Positions 1 to 7,543 of a stretch of DNA of 37,707 nt are shown piece by piece. Position numbers and translations under genes: made by a program. The stretch spans positions 1 to 37,707 of the forward strand of contig DATLYF010000025.1 in assembly GCA_035575095.1 (NCBI GenBank), read 5' to 3'. The notes beneath the pieces were generated by a model, which did no database searches, was not told where the DNA came from, and saw only the letters and a program-made list of their open reading frames with translations. The stretch is from DATLYF01 sp035575095. GTDB taxonomy: Bacteria; Pseudomonadota; Gammaproteobacteria; Competibacterales; Competibacteraceae. How positions within the stretch are numbered: position 1 is the first letter of the stretch; every line of letters begins with the position of its first letter.

Positions 1-19
1 GGGAGGCCAGGGGGAACAT
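1..19 (-). CDS. rnfC: Start of probable rnfC (partial, runs off the window edge)
   Basis: Immediately downstream of rnfB on the minus strand there is an ATG (complement of 17-19) that opens a frame reading MFPLAS before the window ends. The only support is position: in rnf/rsx operons the order is rnfA, rnfB, rnfC, so the membrane-associated NADH-binding subunit is expected here. Only six residues are visible and no strong ribosome-binding site precedes the ATG, so both identity and start are inference. Confidence 0.3.
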
Positions 20-37
20 TGGGGCGCGGCGTGGATG

Positions 38-619
38 TCAGGCCGCGACCGTCTCGCCCGGCGCGGGTGCGGCGGGCGCCGGCGCCGGCGCCGGCGGGTA
101 CGGCCAGCGCCAGGTGGCGGGGGTCGCGGCGATGGGCACCATGTGGATGCAATCCACCGGGCAGGGCGCCACGCACAGTTCGCAGCCGGTGCATTCGCTG
201 GCGATCACCGTGTGCATGTGCTTGGCGGCACCGAGGATGGCATCCACCGGGCAGGCCTGCAGGCACAGGGTGCAGCCGATGCAGGCGCGCTCATCGATGA
301 GCGCCACGCTCTTCGGCTTCTCCACCCCGTTCTCCGGGTTGAGCGGCTTGGGCTCGCGACCGAGCAGCTCGGCCAGAGCCTGGATACCGGCCTCGCCGCC
401 GGGCGGGCACTGGTTGATGTCGGCGCGGCCTTCGGCGATGGCCTCGGCATAGGGACGGCAGCCGGGGAAGCCGCATTGGCCGCACTGGGTCTGCGGCAGC
501 ACGGCGTCGATCTTGTCCACCAGCGGATCGCCCTCGACGCGGAAGCGCACGGCGGCAAAGCCGAGCAGCAGGCCGAAGGCGCCGGCCAGGGCGGTGAGGG
601 CGACGATAGCGGTGAACAC
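38..619 (-). CDS. rnfB: Electron transport complex subunit RnfB (RsxB)
   Basis: Iron-sulfur subunit of the Rnf/Rsx membrane complex, which passes electrons between ferredoxin and NAD(H) coupled to ion transport, or in Rsx keeps SoxR reduced. The 193-residue protein has the family's usual length. An N-terminal membrane helix (about residues 4-24) is followed by a [4Fe-4S] domain with CGQCGFPGC (C46, C49, C54, plus C71). Two classical ferredoxin motifs follow, CIGCTLCLQACP (C113/116/119/123) and CTGCELCVAPCP (C143/146/149/153). All cluster cysteines are intact. The C-terminus is a Pro-Ala-rich tail (about residues 175-188) encoded by a GCCGGC-type repeat. The start is GTG (complement of 617-619), chosen because GGGAGG lies about six bases upstream. 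It begins 13 bp after the rnfA stop, so the two are almost certainly one operon with rnfC beyond the edge. Confidence 0.96.
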   Translation of the reverse strand: MFTAIVALTALAGAFGLLLGFAAVRFRVEGDPLVDKIDAVLPQTQCGQCGFPGCRPYAEAIAEGRADINQCPPGGEAGIQALAELLGREPKPLNPENGVEKPKSVALIDERACIGCTLCLQACPVDAILGAAKHMHTVIASECTGCELCVAPCPVDCIHMVPIAATPATWRWPYPPAPAPAPAAPAPGETVAA

Positions 620-632
620 GGCGCGCCTCCCG

Positions 633-1211
633 TCAGCCTCGCACCAGGCCGGTAAAGCCCATGAAGGCCAGGGACATCAGCCCGGCGGTGACCAGCGCGA
701 TGGCCGCACCCTGAAACGGCACCGGCACGTCGGCGGCGGCGATGCGCTCGCGCATGGCGGCGAACAGCACCAGCACCAGAGAGAAGCCGAGCGCGGCACC
801 AAAACCGTACAGTGCCGATTCGAGAAAGCCGTTCCTCTCCTGGATATTGAGCAGGGCCACGCCGAGCACGGCGCAGTTGGTGGTGATCAGCGGCAGGTAG
901 ATGCCGAGCACCTGGTACAGCACCGGGCTGGTCTTGTGCACCACCATCTCGGTGAACTGCACCACCACGGCGATGACCAGGATGAAGGCGATGGTGCGCA
1001 GATACTCCAGGCCCAGCGGCGCCAGCAGGTACTCGTTGGTCAGGTAGGCGCAGACCGAGGACAGAGTCAGCACGAAGGTGGTGGCCAGCCCCATGCCGGT
1101 GGCGGTCTCCAACTTGCGCGAGACGCCCATGAACGGGCACAGGCCGAGAAACTTCACCAGCACGAAGTTGTTGACCAGGATGGTGCTGACCAGGGTAAGG
1201 ACGTACTCCAT
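633..1211 (-). CDS. rnfA: Electron transport complex subunit RnfA (RsxA)
   Basis: Integral inner-membrane subunit of the Rnf/Rsx ion-translocating electron transport complex. The 192-residue protein has the family length and about six hydrophobic helices. It opens with MEYVLTLVSTILVNNFVL and contains the family-typical segments KFLGLCPFMGVSRKLETA and TNCAVLGVAL; the Cys and Asn-rich segments are characteristic of the RnfA/RnfE family and coordinate an intramembrane iron-sulfur centre. An open frame continues upstream to about 1250, but the ATG at 1211 matches the conserved MEYV start and has AGGA about ten bases upstream. It is the first gene of the visible rnf operon. The 143-bp gap to argF must hold its promoter, or argF reads through, since no terminator is seen after argF. 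Confidence 0.96.
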   Translation of the reverse strand: MEYVLTLVSTILVNNFVLVKFLGLCPFMGVSRKLETATGMGLATTFVLTLSSVCAYLTNEYLLAPLGLEYLRTIAFILVIAVVVQFTEMVVHKTSPVLYQVLGIYLPLITTNCAVLGVALLNIQERNGFLESALYGFGAALGFSLVLVLFAAMRERIAAADVPVPFQGAAIALVTAGLMSLAFMGFTGLVRG

Positions 1212-1354
1212 GGCGAATCCTGCGGCTCGAGGCGCGGCCGGCGGAGCCAATTACACTAGCAACAATCCCCAAACCGTGCCATATGGCTTTCGACCTAACT
1301 TATCGCCACGGGTTATAAATGCTCGCCGGCTGAAGATGGCCGAATGGCACGCCG

Positions 1355-2272
1355 TCAGACCCCGTTCGCGCGCAACAGGAACTCCATCAGCGCCTTCTGC
1401 GCGTGCAGGCGGTTCTCGGCCTGCTCCCACACCGCGCTGCTCGGACCGTCGATGACCTCGGCCGCCACCTCCTCGCCGCGATGGGCCGGCAGGCAGTGCA
1501 GGAACAGGGCACCGGGCCTGGCCACCGCCATCACCGCGGCATTCACCTGGTAGTCGGCGAAGTCCTTGGCGCGCTGCTGCTGCTCCTCTTCCTGGCCCAT
1601 GCTGGCCCACACATCGGTGGTCACCAGATCGGCGCCGCGGGCGGCGCTGAGCGGGTCGCGCAAGAGTTCCACGCGGTCGGCGTGGCGCGCCAGCAGCTCC
1701 TCGTCCGGGTCGTAGCCGATGGGCGCAGCGATGCGCAAGCGGAAGTCGAACTGGGCGGCGGCCTCGATATAGCTGTTGCACATATTGTTGCCATCGCCGA
1801 TCCAGGCCACGGTGCGGCCCTGGATGTCGCCGCGCAGCTCGCTGAAGGTTTGCACGTCGGCCAGCAGTTGGCAGGGGTGGTTGTAGTCGGTCAGGCCGTT
1901 GATCACCGGCACCCGCGAGTGGGCGGCCAGGCGCTCGACGTTGCCGTGGGCGAAGGTGCGCACCATGATGATATCGACCATGGAGGACAGCACCCGCGCG
2001 GTGTCCTCGATCGGCTCGCCGCGCCCGAGCTGGGTATCGCGCGGCGAGAGGAAAATGGCGCTGCCGCCGAGCTGGGCCATGCCGGCCTCGAAGGAGACGC
2101 GGGTGCGGGTCGAGGCTTTTTCGAAGATCATGCCCAGCACGCGCCCGGGAAAAGGGGCGTAGTGCTCGCCACGGCGGCGCATGGTCTTGAGTTCGCTGGC
2201 GCGCCGGATCAGTTCCCGCAGCTCTTCTGGGGACAGATCGAACAGGGAAAGGAAATGGCGTGGCTGCTTCAT
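1355..2272 (-). CDS. argF: Ornithine carbamoyltransferase (anabolic)
   Basis: Transfers the carbamoyl group of carbamoyl phosphate to ornithine to make citrulline, the sixth step of arginine synthesis, in the cytoplasm. The 305-residue protein is of normal length. Visible signatures are the carbamoyl-phosphate loop STRTR (residues 54-58), HPCQ in the segment DYNHPCQ, GDGNNM, the ornithine-side segment TDVWASMGQEEE, and the HCLPAHRGEE loop with its catalytic Cys. The frame is open for another 37 residues upstream, but the protein family begins near MKQPRHFLSLFDLS, so the ATG at 2272 was chosen. No other arg gene is adjacent. sodB lies upstream with its own terminator, so argF is probably a single-gene transcription unit. 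Confidence 0.96.
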   Translation of the reverse strand: MKQPRHFLSLFDLSPEELRELIRRASELKTMRRRGEHYAPFPGRVLGMIFEKASTRTRVSFEAGMAQLGGSAIFLSPRDTQLGRGEPIEDTARVLSSMVDIIMVRTFAHGNVERLAAHSRVPVINGLTDYNHPCQLLADVQTFSELRGDIQGRTVAWIGDGNNMCNSYIEAAAQFDFRLRIAAPIGYDPDEELLARHADRVELLRDPLSAARGADLVTTDVWASMGQEEEQQQRAKDFADYQVNAAVMAVARPGALFLHCLPAHRGEEVAAEVIDGPSSAVWEQAENRLHAQKALMEFLLRANGV

Positions 2273-2385
2273 GGCGTCACCGGGCAGGCGTTGAGAAAAG
2301 CCGCATTGGCGGTAGTGGGGCCGCCGAAAAATTCGGGATATTAATGCTTTTTGCAGCGGGCGCAACAGGGCAGGGTGCCTCATGC

Positions 2386-2414
2386 AAAAAGAAACGGGCT
2401 CCGCAGAGCCCGTT
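2386..2414 (-). terminator. Intrinsic terminator of sodB
   Basis: A perfect 9-bp stem (AACGGGCTC / GAGCCCGTT, 2393-2401 and 2406-2414) with a 4-base loop. Read on the minus strand it is followed by TCTTTTTG. It lies 30 bp beyond the sodB stop and insulates sodB from argF. Confidence 0.85.
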
Positions 2415-2443
2415 ACTCGAGAGGCAGTGCCGCGATCCGCTGC

Positions 2444-3025
2444 TCAGGCGGCGAACTGCTGGGCGACGAACGGCCAGTTGACCAGGTTCCAGAACGCCTC
2501 CACGTACTTCGGCCGCAGGTTGCGGTAGTCGATGTAGTAGGCGTGCTCCCAAACATCGCAGGTGAGCAGAGGCTTGTCGGCGCCGGTCAGCGGGGTGGCG
2601 GCGTTGCTGGTGTTGACGATGTCCAGGGAACCGTCAGGCTTTTTCACCAGCCAAGTCCAGCCGGAGCCGAAGTTGCCCACGGCCGATTTGCTGAAGGCGT
2701 CCTTGAAGGCGGCGAAAGACCCCCAGCGGGTGGCGATGGCATCGCCTAGCGCGCCGCTCGGCTCACCGCCGCCGTTGGGACTCAGGCAATACCAGTAGAA
2801 CGTGTGGTTCCATACCTGGGCGGCGTTGTTGAAGATGGCGCCGGAAGACTTCTTGACGATCTCCTCCAGGGACAGGTGCTCGAACTCGGTGCCAGGGATC
2901 AAGTTGTTCAGATTGGTGACGTAGGCCTGGTGGTGCTTGCCGTAGTGGTATTCCAGGGTTTCCTTGGAGATGTGGGGCTCGAGGGCATCCAGAGCGTAGG
3001 GCAAAGCAGGAAGTTCGTGGACCAT
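2444..3025 (-). CDS. sodB: Superoxide dismutase, Fe type
   Basis: Converts superoxide to oxygen and hydrogen peroxide in the cytoplasm. The 193-residue protein has exactly the usual FeSOD length. The four metal ligands fall at the canonical numbers: H27, H74 (in QVWNHTFYW), D157 and H161 (in DVWEHAYY). Gln70 in the segment NNAAQVWNH is the second-shell glutamine position of iron rather than manganese enzymes. The frame extends 16 residues upstream, but the ATG at 3025 gives the conserved N-terminus MVHELPALPY and has GGAGAG seven bases upstream. It is monocistronic: a terminator of the PuuD-like gene lies just upstream and its own terminator is at 2386-2414. Fe rather than Mn specificity is inferred from motifs only. 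Confidence 0.96.
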   Translation of the reverse strand: MVHELPALPYALDALEPHISKETLEYHYGKHHQAYVTNLNNLIPGTEFEHLSLEEIVKKSSGAIFNNAAQVWNHTFYWYCLSPNGGGEPSGALGDAIATRWGSFAAFKDAFSKSAVGNFGSGWTWLVKKPDGSLDIVNTSNAATPLTGADKPLLTCDVWEHAYYIDYRNLRPKYVEAFWNLVNWPFVAQQFAA

Positions 3026-3091
3026 TTTTTTCTCTCCGTTCGCTGTATTGAGGTGATACGCGCCCGCGAACATTACCGAGTTTTTTGCTCG

Positions 3092-3117
3092 AAAAAAACC
3101 CGGCGTAACGCCGGGTT
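3092..3117 (-). terminator. Intrinsic terminator of the PuuD-like gene
   Basis: Nine-bp GC-rich stem (AACCCGGCG / CGCCGGGTT, 3097-3105 and 3109-3117) with a TAA/TTA loop. On the minus strand it is followed by a run of seven T residues. It lies 20 bp downstream of the stop of the gene at 3138-3737. Confidence 0.9.
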
Positions 3118-3137
3118 TCTGCGCATCAGGGGCATAC

Positions 3138-3737
3138 TCAGAAGGGCAGACCGTGGCCCGCGCCGGCCATGCACATCAGCATCGGAATGGACAGCATGGC
3201 ATTGGTGCGGGAAGCCAGAAAGGCGATACGTCGGGCCTTGGCTTTCTCCTGGTCGGTAGCCGCGACCAGTCCCAGCACCTTCTTCTGATTGGGCCAGATC
3301 AGCACCCAGACATTGAACAGCATGATGGTGCCGAGCCAGGCGCCGATGCCGATCACCAATTGATAGATGCTGAACGGATCGCTGCCCAGACCGAGAATGA
3401 AGGCCCCGAGATTGCCCGAAGTCCACAGATAGGCAAACCCCGACAGCCAGGTGACGACGGCCGCCCAGCGAAACCACAGAAGCGCGCGTGGCGCCACATA
3501 CTTGGTGATCCCCGCTCCCCCGGGGCCGCCGGTATCGCTGGCCGCCTCGGCCAGGGCCGGTACCTGCACGACATTGAAGTAATAGAGCAGACCGATCCAG
3601 GTGATGCCGGCCACGATGTGCAGCCAGCGCTCGATCGTGAGTAGGTTGAACGATGGTCCCTCGATCAGCAAGGCGATGACCACGGCGACCACGAGGCCGG
3701 TGATCAGAGTGCCCTTAATCGTCTCCAGGATTTTCAT
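3138..3737 (-). CDS. PuuD-like urate hydroxylase membrane domain protein
   Basis: A 199-residue polytopic membrane protein with about five to six hydrophobic segments. It contains the segment WLHIVAGITWIGLLYYFN, whose His and Trp residues are typical of the N-terminal membrane domain of PuuD-type urate hydroxylases. Bacterial PuuD enzymes usually carry an extra C-terminal cytochrome c domain; here there is no CxxCH motif and the protein ends after the membrane part. No urate or allantoin gene is nearby, so urate as substrate is unproven and a general haem- or quinone-linked membrane role is equally possible. The start was set at the ATG at 3737 rather than the GTG at 3743 because AAAGGAGGTG sits five bases upstream of the ATG and overlaps the GTG. 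It has its own terminator. Confidence 0.75.
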   Translation of the reverse strand: MKILETIKGTLITGLVVAVVIALLIEGPSFNLLTIERWLHIVAGITWIGLLYYFNVVQVPALAEAASDTGGPGGAGITKYVAPRALLWFRWAAVVTWLSGFAYLWTSGNLGAFILGLGSDPFSIYQLVIGIGAWLGTIMLFNVWVLIWPNQKKVLGLVAATDQEKAKARRIAFLASRTNAMLSIPMLMCMAGAGHGLPF

Positions 3738-3925
3738 CGGCACCTCCTTTTTCTTTTAAATCAAGGAATAACTATCTACTTAAAACCTAGTTCAGAGCCG
3801 CGCGGATGCCAATGCGACGGTGCACGGAGGCCGGGGAGTAAGGCGGGGGGTATGTTATCCTTGTCACCACGGGCGCTGGCCGAATGCCGGTGGCCATTTC
3901 CCCACCCCTTCTGGGACGACTTGGA
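3738..3925. promoter_or_regulatory. Divergent intergenic region between the PuuD-like gene and asnO-like gene
   Basis: A 188-bp gap between divergent genes must contain both promoters. The half nearest the minus-strand gene is AT-rich (3747-3790) and carries the strong Shine-Dalgarno noted for that gene. On the plus strand TATGTT (3851-3856) could be a -10 element, but no convincing -35 is seen. The asnO-like gene itself has only a weak ribosome-binding site. Confidence 0.4.
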
Positions 3926-5722
3926 ATGTGTGGCATCTGTGGTGAATTGCGTCTGGACGGCCGCGAGCCCGACCTGGGGCTGCTGCGGCGCATGATGAAC
4001 CGTCTCGCTCGCCGTGGCCCGGACCACGAGGGCAGCTTCACCGACGGGCCGCTGGCTTTCGGCCACCGCCGGCTATCGGTGATCGACCTCTCCGAGCGCT
4101 CCAACCAGCCCATGGTGGACCGCGAGCTGGGGCTGGTGCTAGTGTTCAACGGCGCCATCTACAATTACCGCGAGCTGCGCAAGGCGCTGATCGCCAAGGG
4201 CTACCGCTTCTTCTCCGAGGGCGACACCGAGGTCATCCTCAAGGCCTATGCCGAGTGGGGCGAGCGCTGCGTGGAGCGGCTCATCGGTATGTTCGCCTTC
4301 GCCATCTGGGATATCCGCAAGCGCGAGCTGTTCCTGGCCCGCGACCGTCTCGGCATCAAGCCACTCTACTACAGCCGCTGCGGCGGCAATTGCCTGCGCT
4401 TCGCCTCCAACAGCCAGGCACTGCTGGAGGGCGACGTGGACACCGGCATCGACGCTGTCGCTCTGCACCATCAGCTCACCCTGCACGCCGTGATCCCGGC
4501 GCCGCGCACTATCCTCAAGGGCATCCGCAAGCTAGCCCCGGCCACCACTTTGACCATCGACGAGCAGGGCAATGAGCGCGTGCGTACCTACTGGCAGCTC
4601 AAGGCGGTGCGCCCGGCCGAGCCGAGGAGCGAAGCGCAGTGGCAGGAGGCGGTGCACCAGGCGCTGCTCACCGCTGTGCGCCGGCGCCGCGACATCGCCG
4701 ACGTGCCGGTGGGGGTGCTGCTCTCCGGCGGTCTCGACTCCAGTCTGCTGGTGGCGCTGCTGGCCGAGGTCGGCGGGGTGGAGAATCTGCTCACCTTCTC
4801 GGTGGGCTTCGAGGACCAGCCGGAGGAAAAGGGCAGCGAGTTCGAGTACTCCGACCAGGTGGTGGCGCGCTACCACACCCGCCACCACAAGTACCTGATC
4901 CCCAACGGCGAAGTGCTCAAACGCCTGCCCGAGGCGGTGACCTGTATGGCCGAGCCCATGGTGGGCCAGGATGCGGTGGCCTTCTTCCTGCTCGCCGAAC
5001 AGGTGTCCAAGGCGGTCAAGGTAGTGCAGAGCGGGCAGGGCGCCGATGAGGTGTTCGGCGGCTACTTCTGGTACCCGCTGATGGCCGCCGAGACCGAGCC
5101 CGATCCTGTGCGCCGGTTCGCCAAGCACTATTTCGACCGCGACCACGAAGAATTCCTGGAGGCGGTCGCACCCCAGTACCACGGCGAGGACCACACCTCC
5201 CTGGCGATCGCCGAGCTGTTGGCTCAGCCCGATGCCGACGAGTACATCGACCGGGTGTTGCGCATGGATGTCACCACCCTGATCGTCGATGATCCGGTCA
5301 AGCGCGTGGATAACATGACCATGGCCTTCGGCCTGGAGGCGCGGGTGCCGTTCCTCGATCACGAGCTGGTGGAGCTGGCCATGAGCCTGCCGCCGGAGCT
5401 CAAGCTGCGTGACGGCGGCAAGTACATCCTCAAGAAGATCGCCCGCGGCCTGATCCCCGATGCGGTGATCGACCGCCCCAAGGGTTATTTCCCGGTGCCG
5501 GCGCTGAAGTTCGTGCGCGGCGAGTTCTTGCAATTCATGCGCGATATCCTCGACTCGCGCGCCTGCCGCGAACGCGGCTTGTTCCAGCGGGCCTATCTCG
5601 ACAAGCTGCTGGCCAATCCCGAGGCGTACATGACCCGGCTCAAGGGCAGCAAGCTGTGGCATGCGGCACTCTTGGAGCTGTGGCTGCAGCTCAACGTCGA
5701 TGCAGTGCGCAAAACCCCATGA
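3926..5722 (+). CDS. asnO: Asparagine-synthetase-family amidotransferase, likely N-acetylglutaminylglutamine amidotransferase (AsnO-like)
   Basis: A class-II glutamine amidotransferase fused to an asparagine-synthase ATP-pyrophosphatase domain. Catalytic Cys2 follows the initiator Met, and this fixes the start at 3926 although the frame is open for 14 more codons upstream. The glutaminase domain shows RGPD (30-33), FNGAIYNY (74-81) and GDTE (99-102). The synthetase domain shows the pyrophosphate loop SGGLDSS (267-273) and GADEVFGGY (372-380). The overall sequence, including DDPVKRVDNMTMAFGLEAR and IDRPKGYFPVPALKF, resembles the enzyme that amidates N-acetylglutaminylglutamine to the dipeptide osmolyte NAGGN more than AsnB. 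In NAGGN producers it normally neighbours the synthetase ngg, which is absent here; grxD follows instead. It is divergent from the PuuD-like gene. An EPS-linked amidotransferase role cannot be excluded because of the nearby EPS locus. Confidence 0.82.
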   Translation: MCGICGELRLDGREPDLGLLRRMMNRLARRGPDHEGSFTDGPLAFGHRRLSVIDLSERSNQPMVDRELGLVLVFNGAIYNYRELRKALIAKGYRFFSEGDTEVILKAYAEWGERCVERLIGMFAFAIWDIRKRELFLARDRLGIKPLYYSRCGGNCLRFASNSQALLEGDVDTGIDAVALHHQLTLHAVIPAPRTILKGIRKLAPATTLTIDEQGNERVRTYWQLKAVRPAEPRSEAQWQEAVHQALLTAVRRRRDIADVPVGVLLSGGLDSSLLVALLAEVGGVENLLTFSVGFEDQPEEKGSEFEYSDQVVARYHTRHHKYLIPNGEVLKRLPEAVTCMAEPMVGQDAVAFFLLAEQVSKAVKVVQSGQGADEVFGGYFWYPLMAAETEPDPVRRFAKHYFDRDHEEFLEAVAPQYHGEDHTSLAIAELLAQPDADEYIDRVLRMDVTTLIVDDPVKRVDNMTMAFGLEARVPFLDHELVELAMSLPPELKLRDGGKYILKKIARGLIPDAVIDRPKGYFPVPALKFVRGEFLQFMRDILDSRACRERGLFQRAYLDKLLANPEAYMTRLKGSKLWHAALLELWLQLNVDAVRKTP

Positions 5723-5755
5723 AACGCCGGTTTTTTGTCCCGGGTCTAAAAGATA

Positions 5756-5771
5756 CACTGGCCGGCCAGTG
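5756..5771. repeat. Perfect 16-bp palindrome upstream of grxD
   Basis: CACTGGCCGGCCAGTG is a perfect 8+8 inverted repeat with no spacer, 55 bp before the grxD start in the 103-bp asnO-grxD gap. It could be an operator; no T run follows, so it is not a terminator. Function is unknown. Confidence 0.5.
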
Positions 5772-5825
5772 CCAACGACGGCGCCACGGCGCCGCCCTCC
5801 GTTCCGATCAACGAGGTAGTCAACG

Positions 5826-6164
5826 ATGGACGTGCTCGAGCGCATCGACCAGCAGGTGAAGAACAATCCGGTGGTGATCTACATGAAGGGCACCCCGCAG
5901 TTCCCCATGTGCGGCTTCTCCAGCCGCGCCGCCAACGCTTTGGCGGCCACCGGCCTGCCTTTCGCCTACGTCAACGTGCTGGAAGATCCGGAGATCTTCG
6001 AAAATCTGCCGCGCTACGCCGACTGGCCGACCTTCCCGCAGATCTACATCGGTGGTGAGCTGGTAGGCGGTTGCGACATCACTCTGGAGTTGTACGAGAA
6101 GGGCGAGCTCAAGCCGCTGATGGAGGAGGCCATCGCCAAGGCGGAGCAGGCCCAGCAGGGCTGA
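5826..6164 (+). CDS. grxD: Monothiol glutaredoxin, CGFS type (Grx4)
   Basis: Small cytoplasmic protein that binds and delivers [2Fe-2S] clusters and serves in iron-sulfur trafficking. The 112-residue length is typical. It contains the active-site CGFS (C29-S32) preceded by MKGTPQFPM, then WPTFPQIYIGGELVGGCDI, the glutathione-binding TFPQ and GGCD segments of the family. The start at 5826 gives the conserved N-terminal helix and is preceded by GAGG about ten bases upstream. A strong terminator follows at 6192-6216. The gene therefore ends the asnO-grxD stretch and is insulated from the epimerase. Confidence 0.96.
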   Translation: MDVLERIDQQVKNNPVVIYMKGTPQFPMCGFSSRAANALAATGLPFAYVNVLEDPEIFENLPRYADWPTFPQIYIGGELVGGCDITLELYEKGELKPLMEEAIAKAEQAQQG

Positions 6165-6191
6165 GCCGCCACGTCCCCGGCCAGCGCCATC

Positions 6192-6216
6192 GGGCCGCCT
6201 GCGGGCGGCCTTTTTT
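6192..6216 (+). terminator. Intrinsic terminator of grxD
   Basis: GC-rich stem GGCCGCC / GGCGGCC (6193-6199 and 6204-6210) with a 4-base loop, followed by six T residues (6211-6216). It begins 28 bp after the grxD stop. Confidence 0.92.
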
Positions 6217-6280
6217 GCGCCATACTCTCTCTGGGAGCACGAGCCCCGCGGATGACGATGGGGCGACTAGGAGACCCGAT

Positions 6281-7228
6281 ATGGCGGCAACGTTTCTGGT
6301 GACCGGCGCAGCGGGCTTCATCGGCAGCCATTCCGTGGAGCGCCTGTTGGCCGAAGGACACAATGTGGTGGCGGTGGACAATCTGCGCAGCGGCCGCCTG
6401 GAGAATCTGGCGGCCGCCCTGGCCACGGGGCGTTGCCACTGGCGGCAGTTGGACGTTACCGACGAAGCGGCGTTGCATGCCCTGTTTCGGGAGCGGCGCT
6501 TCGACGGCGTGCTGCATCTGGCGGCCCTGGTCAGCGTGGTGGAGAGCTTCGAGCAGCCGACGCTGAACGCCCGCATCAATCTCTACGCCACCGACACCGT
6601 GGCGCGGCTCTGCCTGGAACATAGCTGTCCGCGGCTGGTGTTCGCCTCCTCCGCCGCCGTCTATGGCAACCCCCAGCGTCTGCCCAACCGCGAGGACGAT
6701 CCCACCCGTCCCCTCTCGCCCTATGGCGCCGCCAAGCTGGCGGCCGAGGACATGTTGCTGGGATACGCCCGCAGCTACGGCTTGCAGACAGTCTGCCTGC
6801 GCTATTTTAACGTCTACGGCCCGTGCCAGGACCCGAGCTCGCCATATTCGGGGGTGCTGTCCATCTTCGCCCGGCGTTTCCGTGACGGGCAGCCGGTGAC
6901 GGTCTACGGCGACGGCGAACAGACCCGCGACTTCGTCGCCGTGCAGGACGTGGCCCGGGTCAATAGCCGCGCCCTGACCCAGGAACAGGTGGAGAGCGGC
7001 TGCTACAACGTCTGCCACGGCCGACCCGTGTCCCTCAACGAGGTGCTGGCCGTCTTCCGCGAGCGCTATCCGGGGGCGCCGCCGGCCCGCTATGAGGCGG
7101 CGCGGCCGGGAGATATCCGCCATTCCGCGGGCGATCCCGGACGTTTGGCACAATTCTTTACAATTACGCTTGGGATAGCGCTCCGGGAAGGGTTGCATAT
7201 GTTGCTGAATGTCGAAGAAAAATTGTGA
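6281..7228 (+). CDS. NAD-dependent epimerase/dehydratase (UDP-sugar 4-epimerase-like)
   Basis: Extended short-chain dehydrogenase of 315 residues that interconverts or dehydrates nucleotide sugars in the cytoplasm. The Rossmann motif TGAAGFIGS (G9, G12, G15) binds NAD, DNL at 33-35 contacts the cofactor, SSAAVYG (123-129) carries the catalytic Ser, and Y148xxxK152 (SPYGAAK) is the catalytic pair. YFNVYGPCQDP is typical of the GalE/Gne/WbpP subgroup, but substrate cannot be read from sequence. ATG 6281 has AGGAG eight bases upstream; the frame is open earlier only as a shadow over grxD. The gene stands between the grxD terminator and the EPS leader, same strand as the EPS locus, and probably supplies an activated sugar for it. 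The last 25 residues are more diverged than the rest. Confidence 0.88.
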   Translation: MAATFLVTGAAGFIGSHSVERLLAEGHNVVAVDNLRSGRLENLAAALATGRCHWRQLDVTDEAALHALFRERRFDGVLHLAALVSVVESFEQPTLNARINLYATDTVARLCLEHSCPRLVFASSAAVYGNPQRLPNREDDPTRPLSPYGAAKLAAEDMLLGYARSYGLQTVCLRYFNVYGPCQDPSSPYSGVLSIFARRFRDGQPVTVYGDGEQTRDFVAVQDVARVNSRALTQEQVESGCYNVCHGRPVSLNEVLAVFRERYPGAPPARYEAARPGDIRHSAGDPGRLAQFFTITLGIALREGLHMLLNVEEKL

Positions 7229-7406
7229 ATTTTGTCATTCTGGCAACTCGGCCAACGCATGCTACTTTTAACGGGGAGCAAGCAAGGTTCTGTCCAGGTC
7301 GACCCGCGTCTATTGGGGGGTAGCGTTTATGCATACCTATCGCCTTGTCCGCTGGAAACGCAGGCTGCCTGACTGCATGGGCATGCGCCTGCGCGCGGGT
7401 TGAGGA

Positions 7407-7420
7407 ACGTCCAAGGACGT
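7407..7420. repeat. 14-bp inverted repeat in the EPS leader
   Basis: ACGTCC-AA-GGACGT is a perfect 6+6 inverted repeat with a 2-base spacer, about 110 bp upstream of the candidate sigma-54 element. The spacing would suit an activator site, but no known consensus is recognised. Confidence 0.4.
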
Positions 7421-7527
7421 GGCCGTGGCTCGTCCACCGCTATCGGTGCACCAGCGGCCCTTCTGCGGGAGCGACCCGCGATGCCCTCCAGGATTCCTCT
7501 GTCATCGCTGTCATCTACCGGAATCGT

Positions 7528-7543
7528 CGGCACCGGTTCTGCC
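7528..7543 (+). promoter_or_regulatory. Candidate sigma-54 (-24/-12) promoter
   Basis: CGGCACCGGTTCTGCC matches the RpoN consensus TGGCAC-N5-TTGCW at GGCAC and TGC, with exactly ten bases between the GG and GC dinucleotides. It differs at the outer T and one base of the -12 box. It would start transcription near 7555, about 130 nt before the first EPS gene. XrtA-type EPS loci are often controlled by the sigma-54 activator PrsR, which makes the site plausible. GG-N10-GC spacing occurs by chance in GC-rich DNA, so confidence is low. Confidence 0.3.

Noticed and set aside
75..95. Short tandem GCCGGC repeat near the window start
   Set aside because: It encodes the Pro-Ala tail of RnfB in frame and is explained by coding low complexity.
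1274..1311. Imperfect inverted repeat (CCGTG/CACGG with an inner GCCATATGGC) between rnfA and argF
   Set aside because: The stem is short and the loop long, with no T run; it may contain a regulator site but nothing supports a terminator or riboswitch.
4532..5866. Long minus-strand open frame (444 codons) opposite the asnO-like gene
   Set aside because: It is antisense to a gene with complete catalytic motifs, has a His/Gln/Leu-rich composition typical of complement frames in GC-rich DNA, and no ribosome-binding site.
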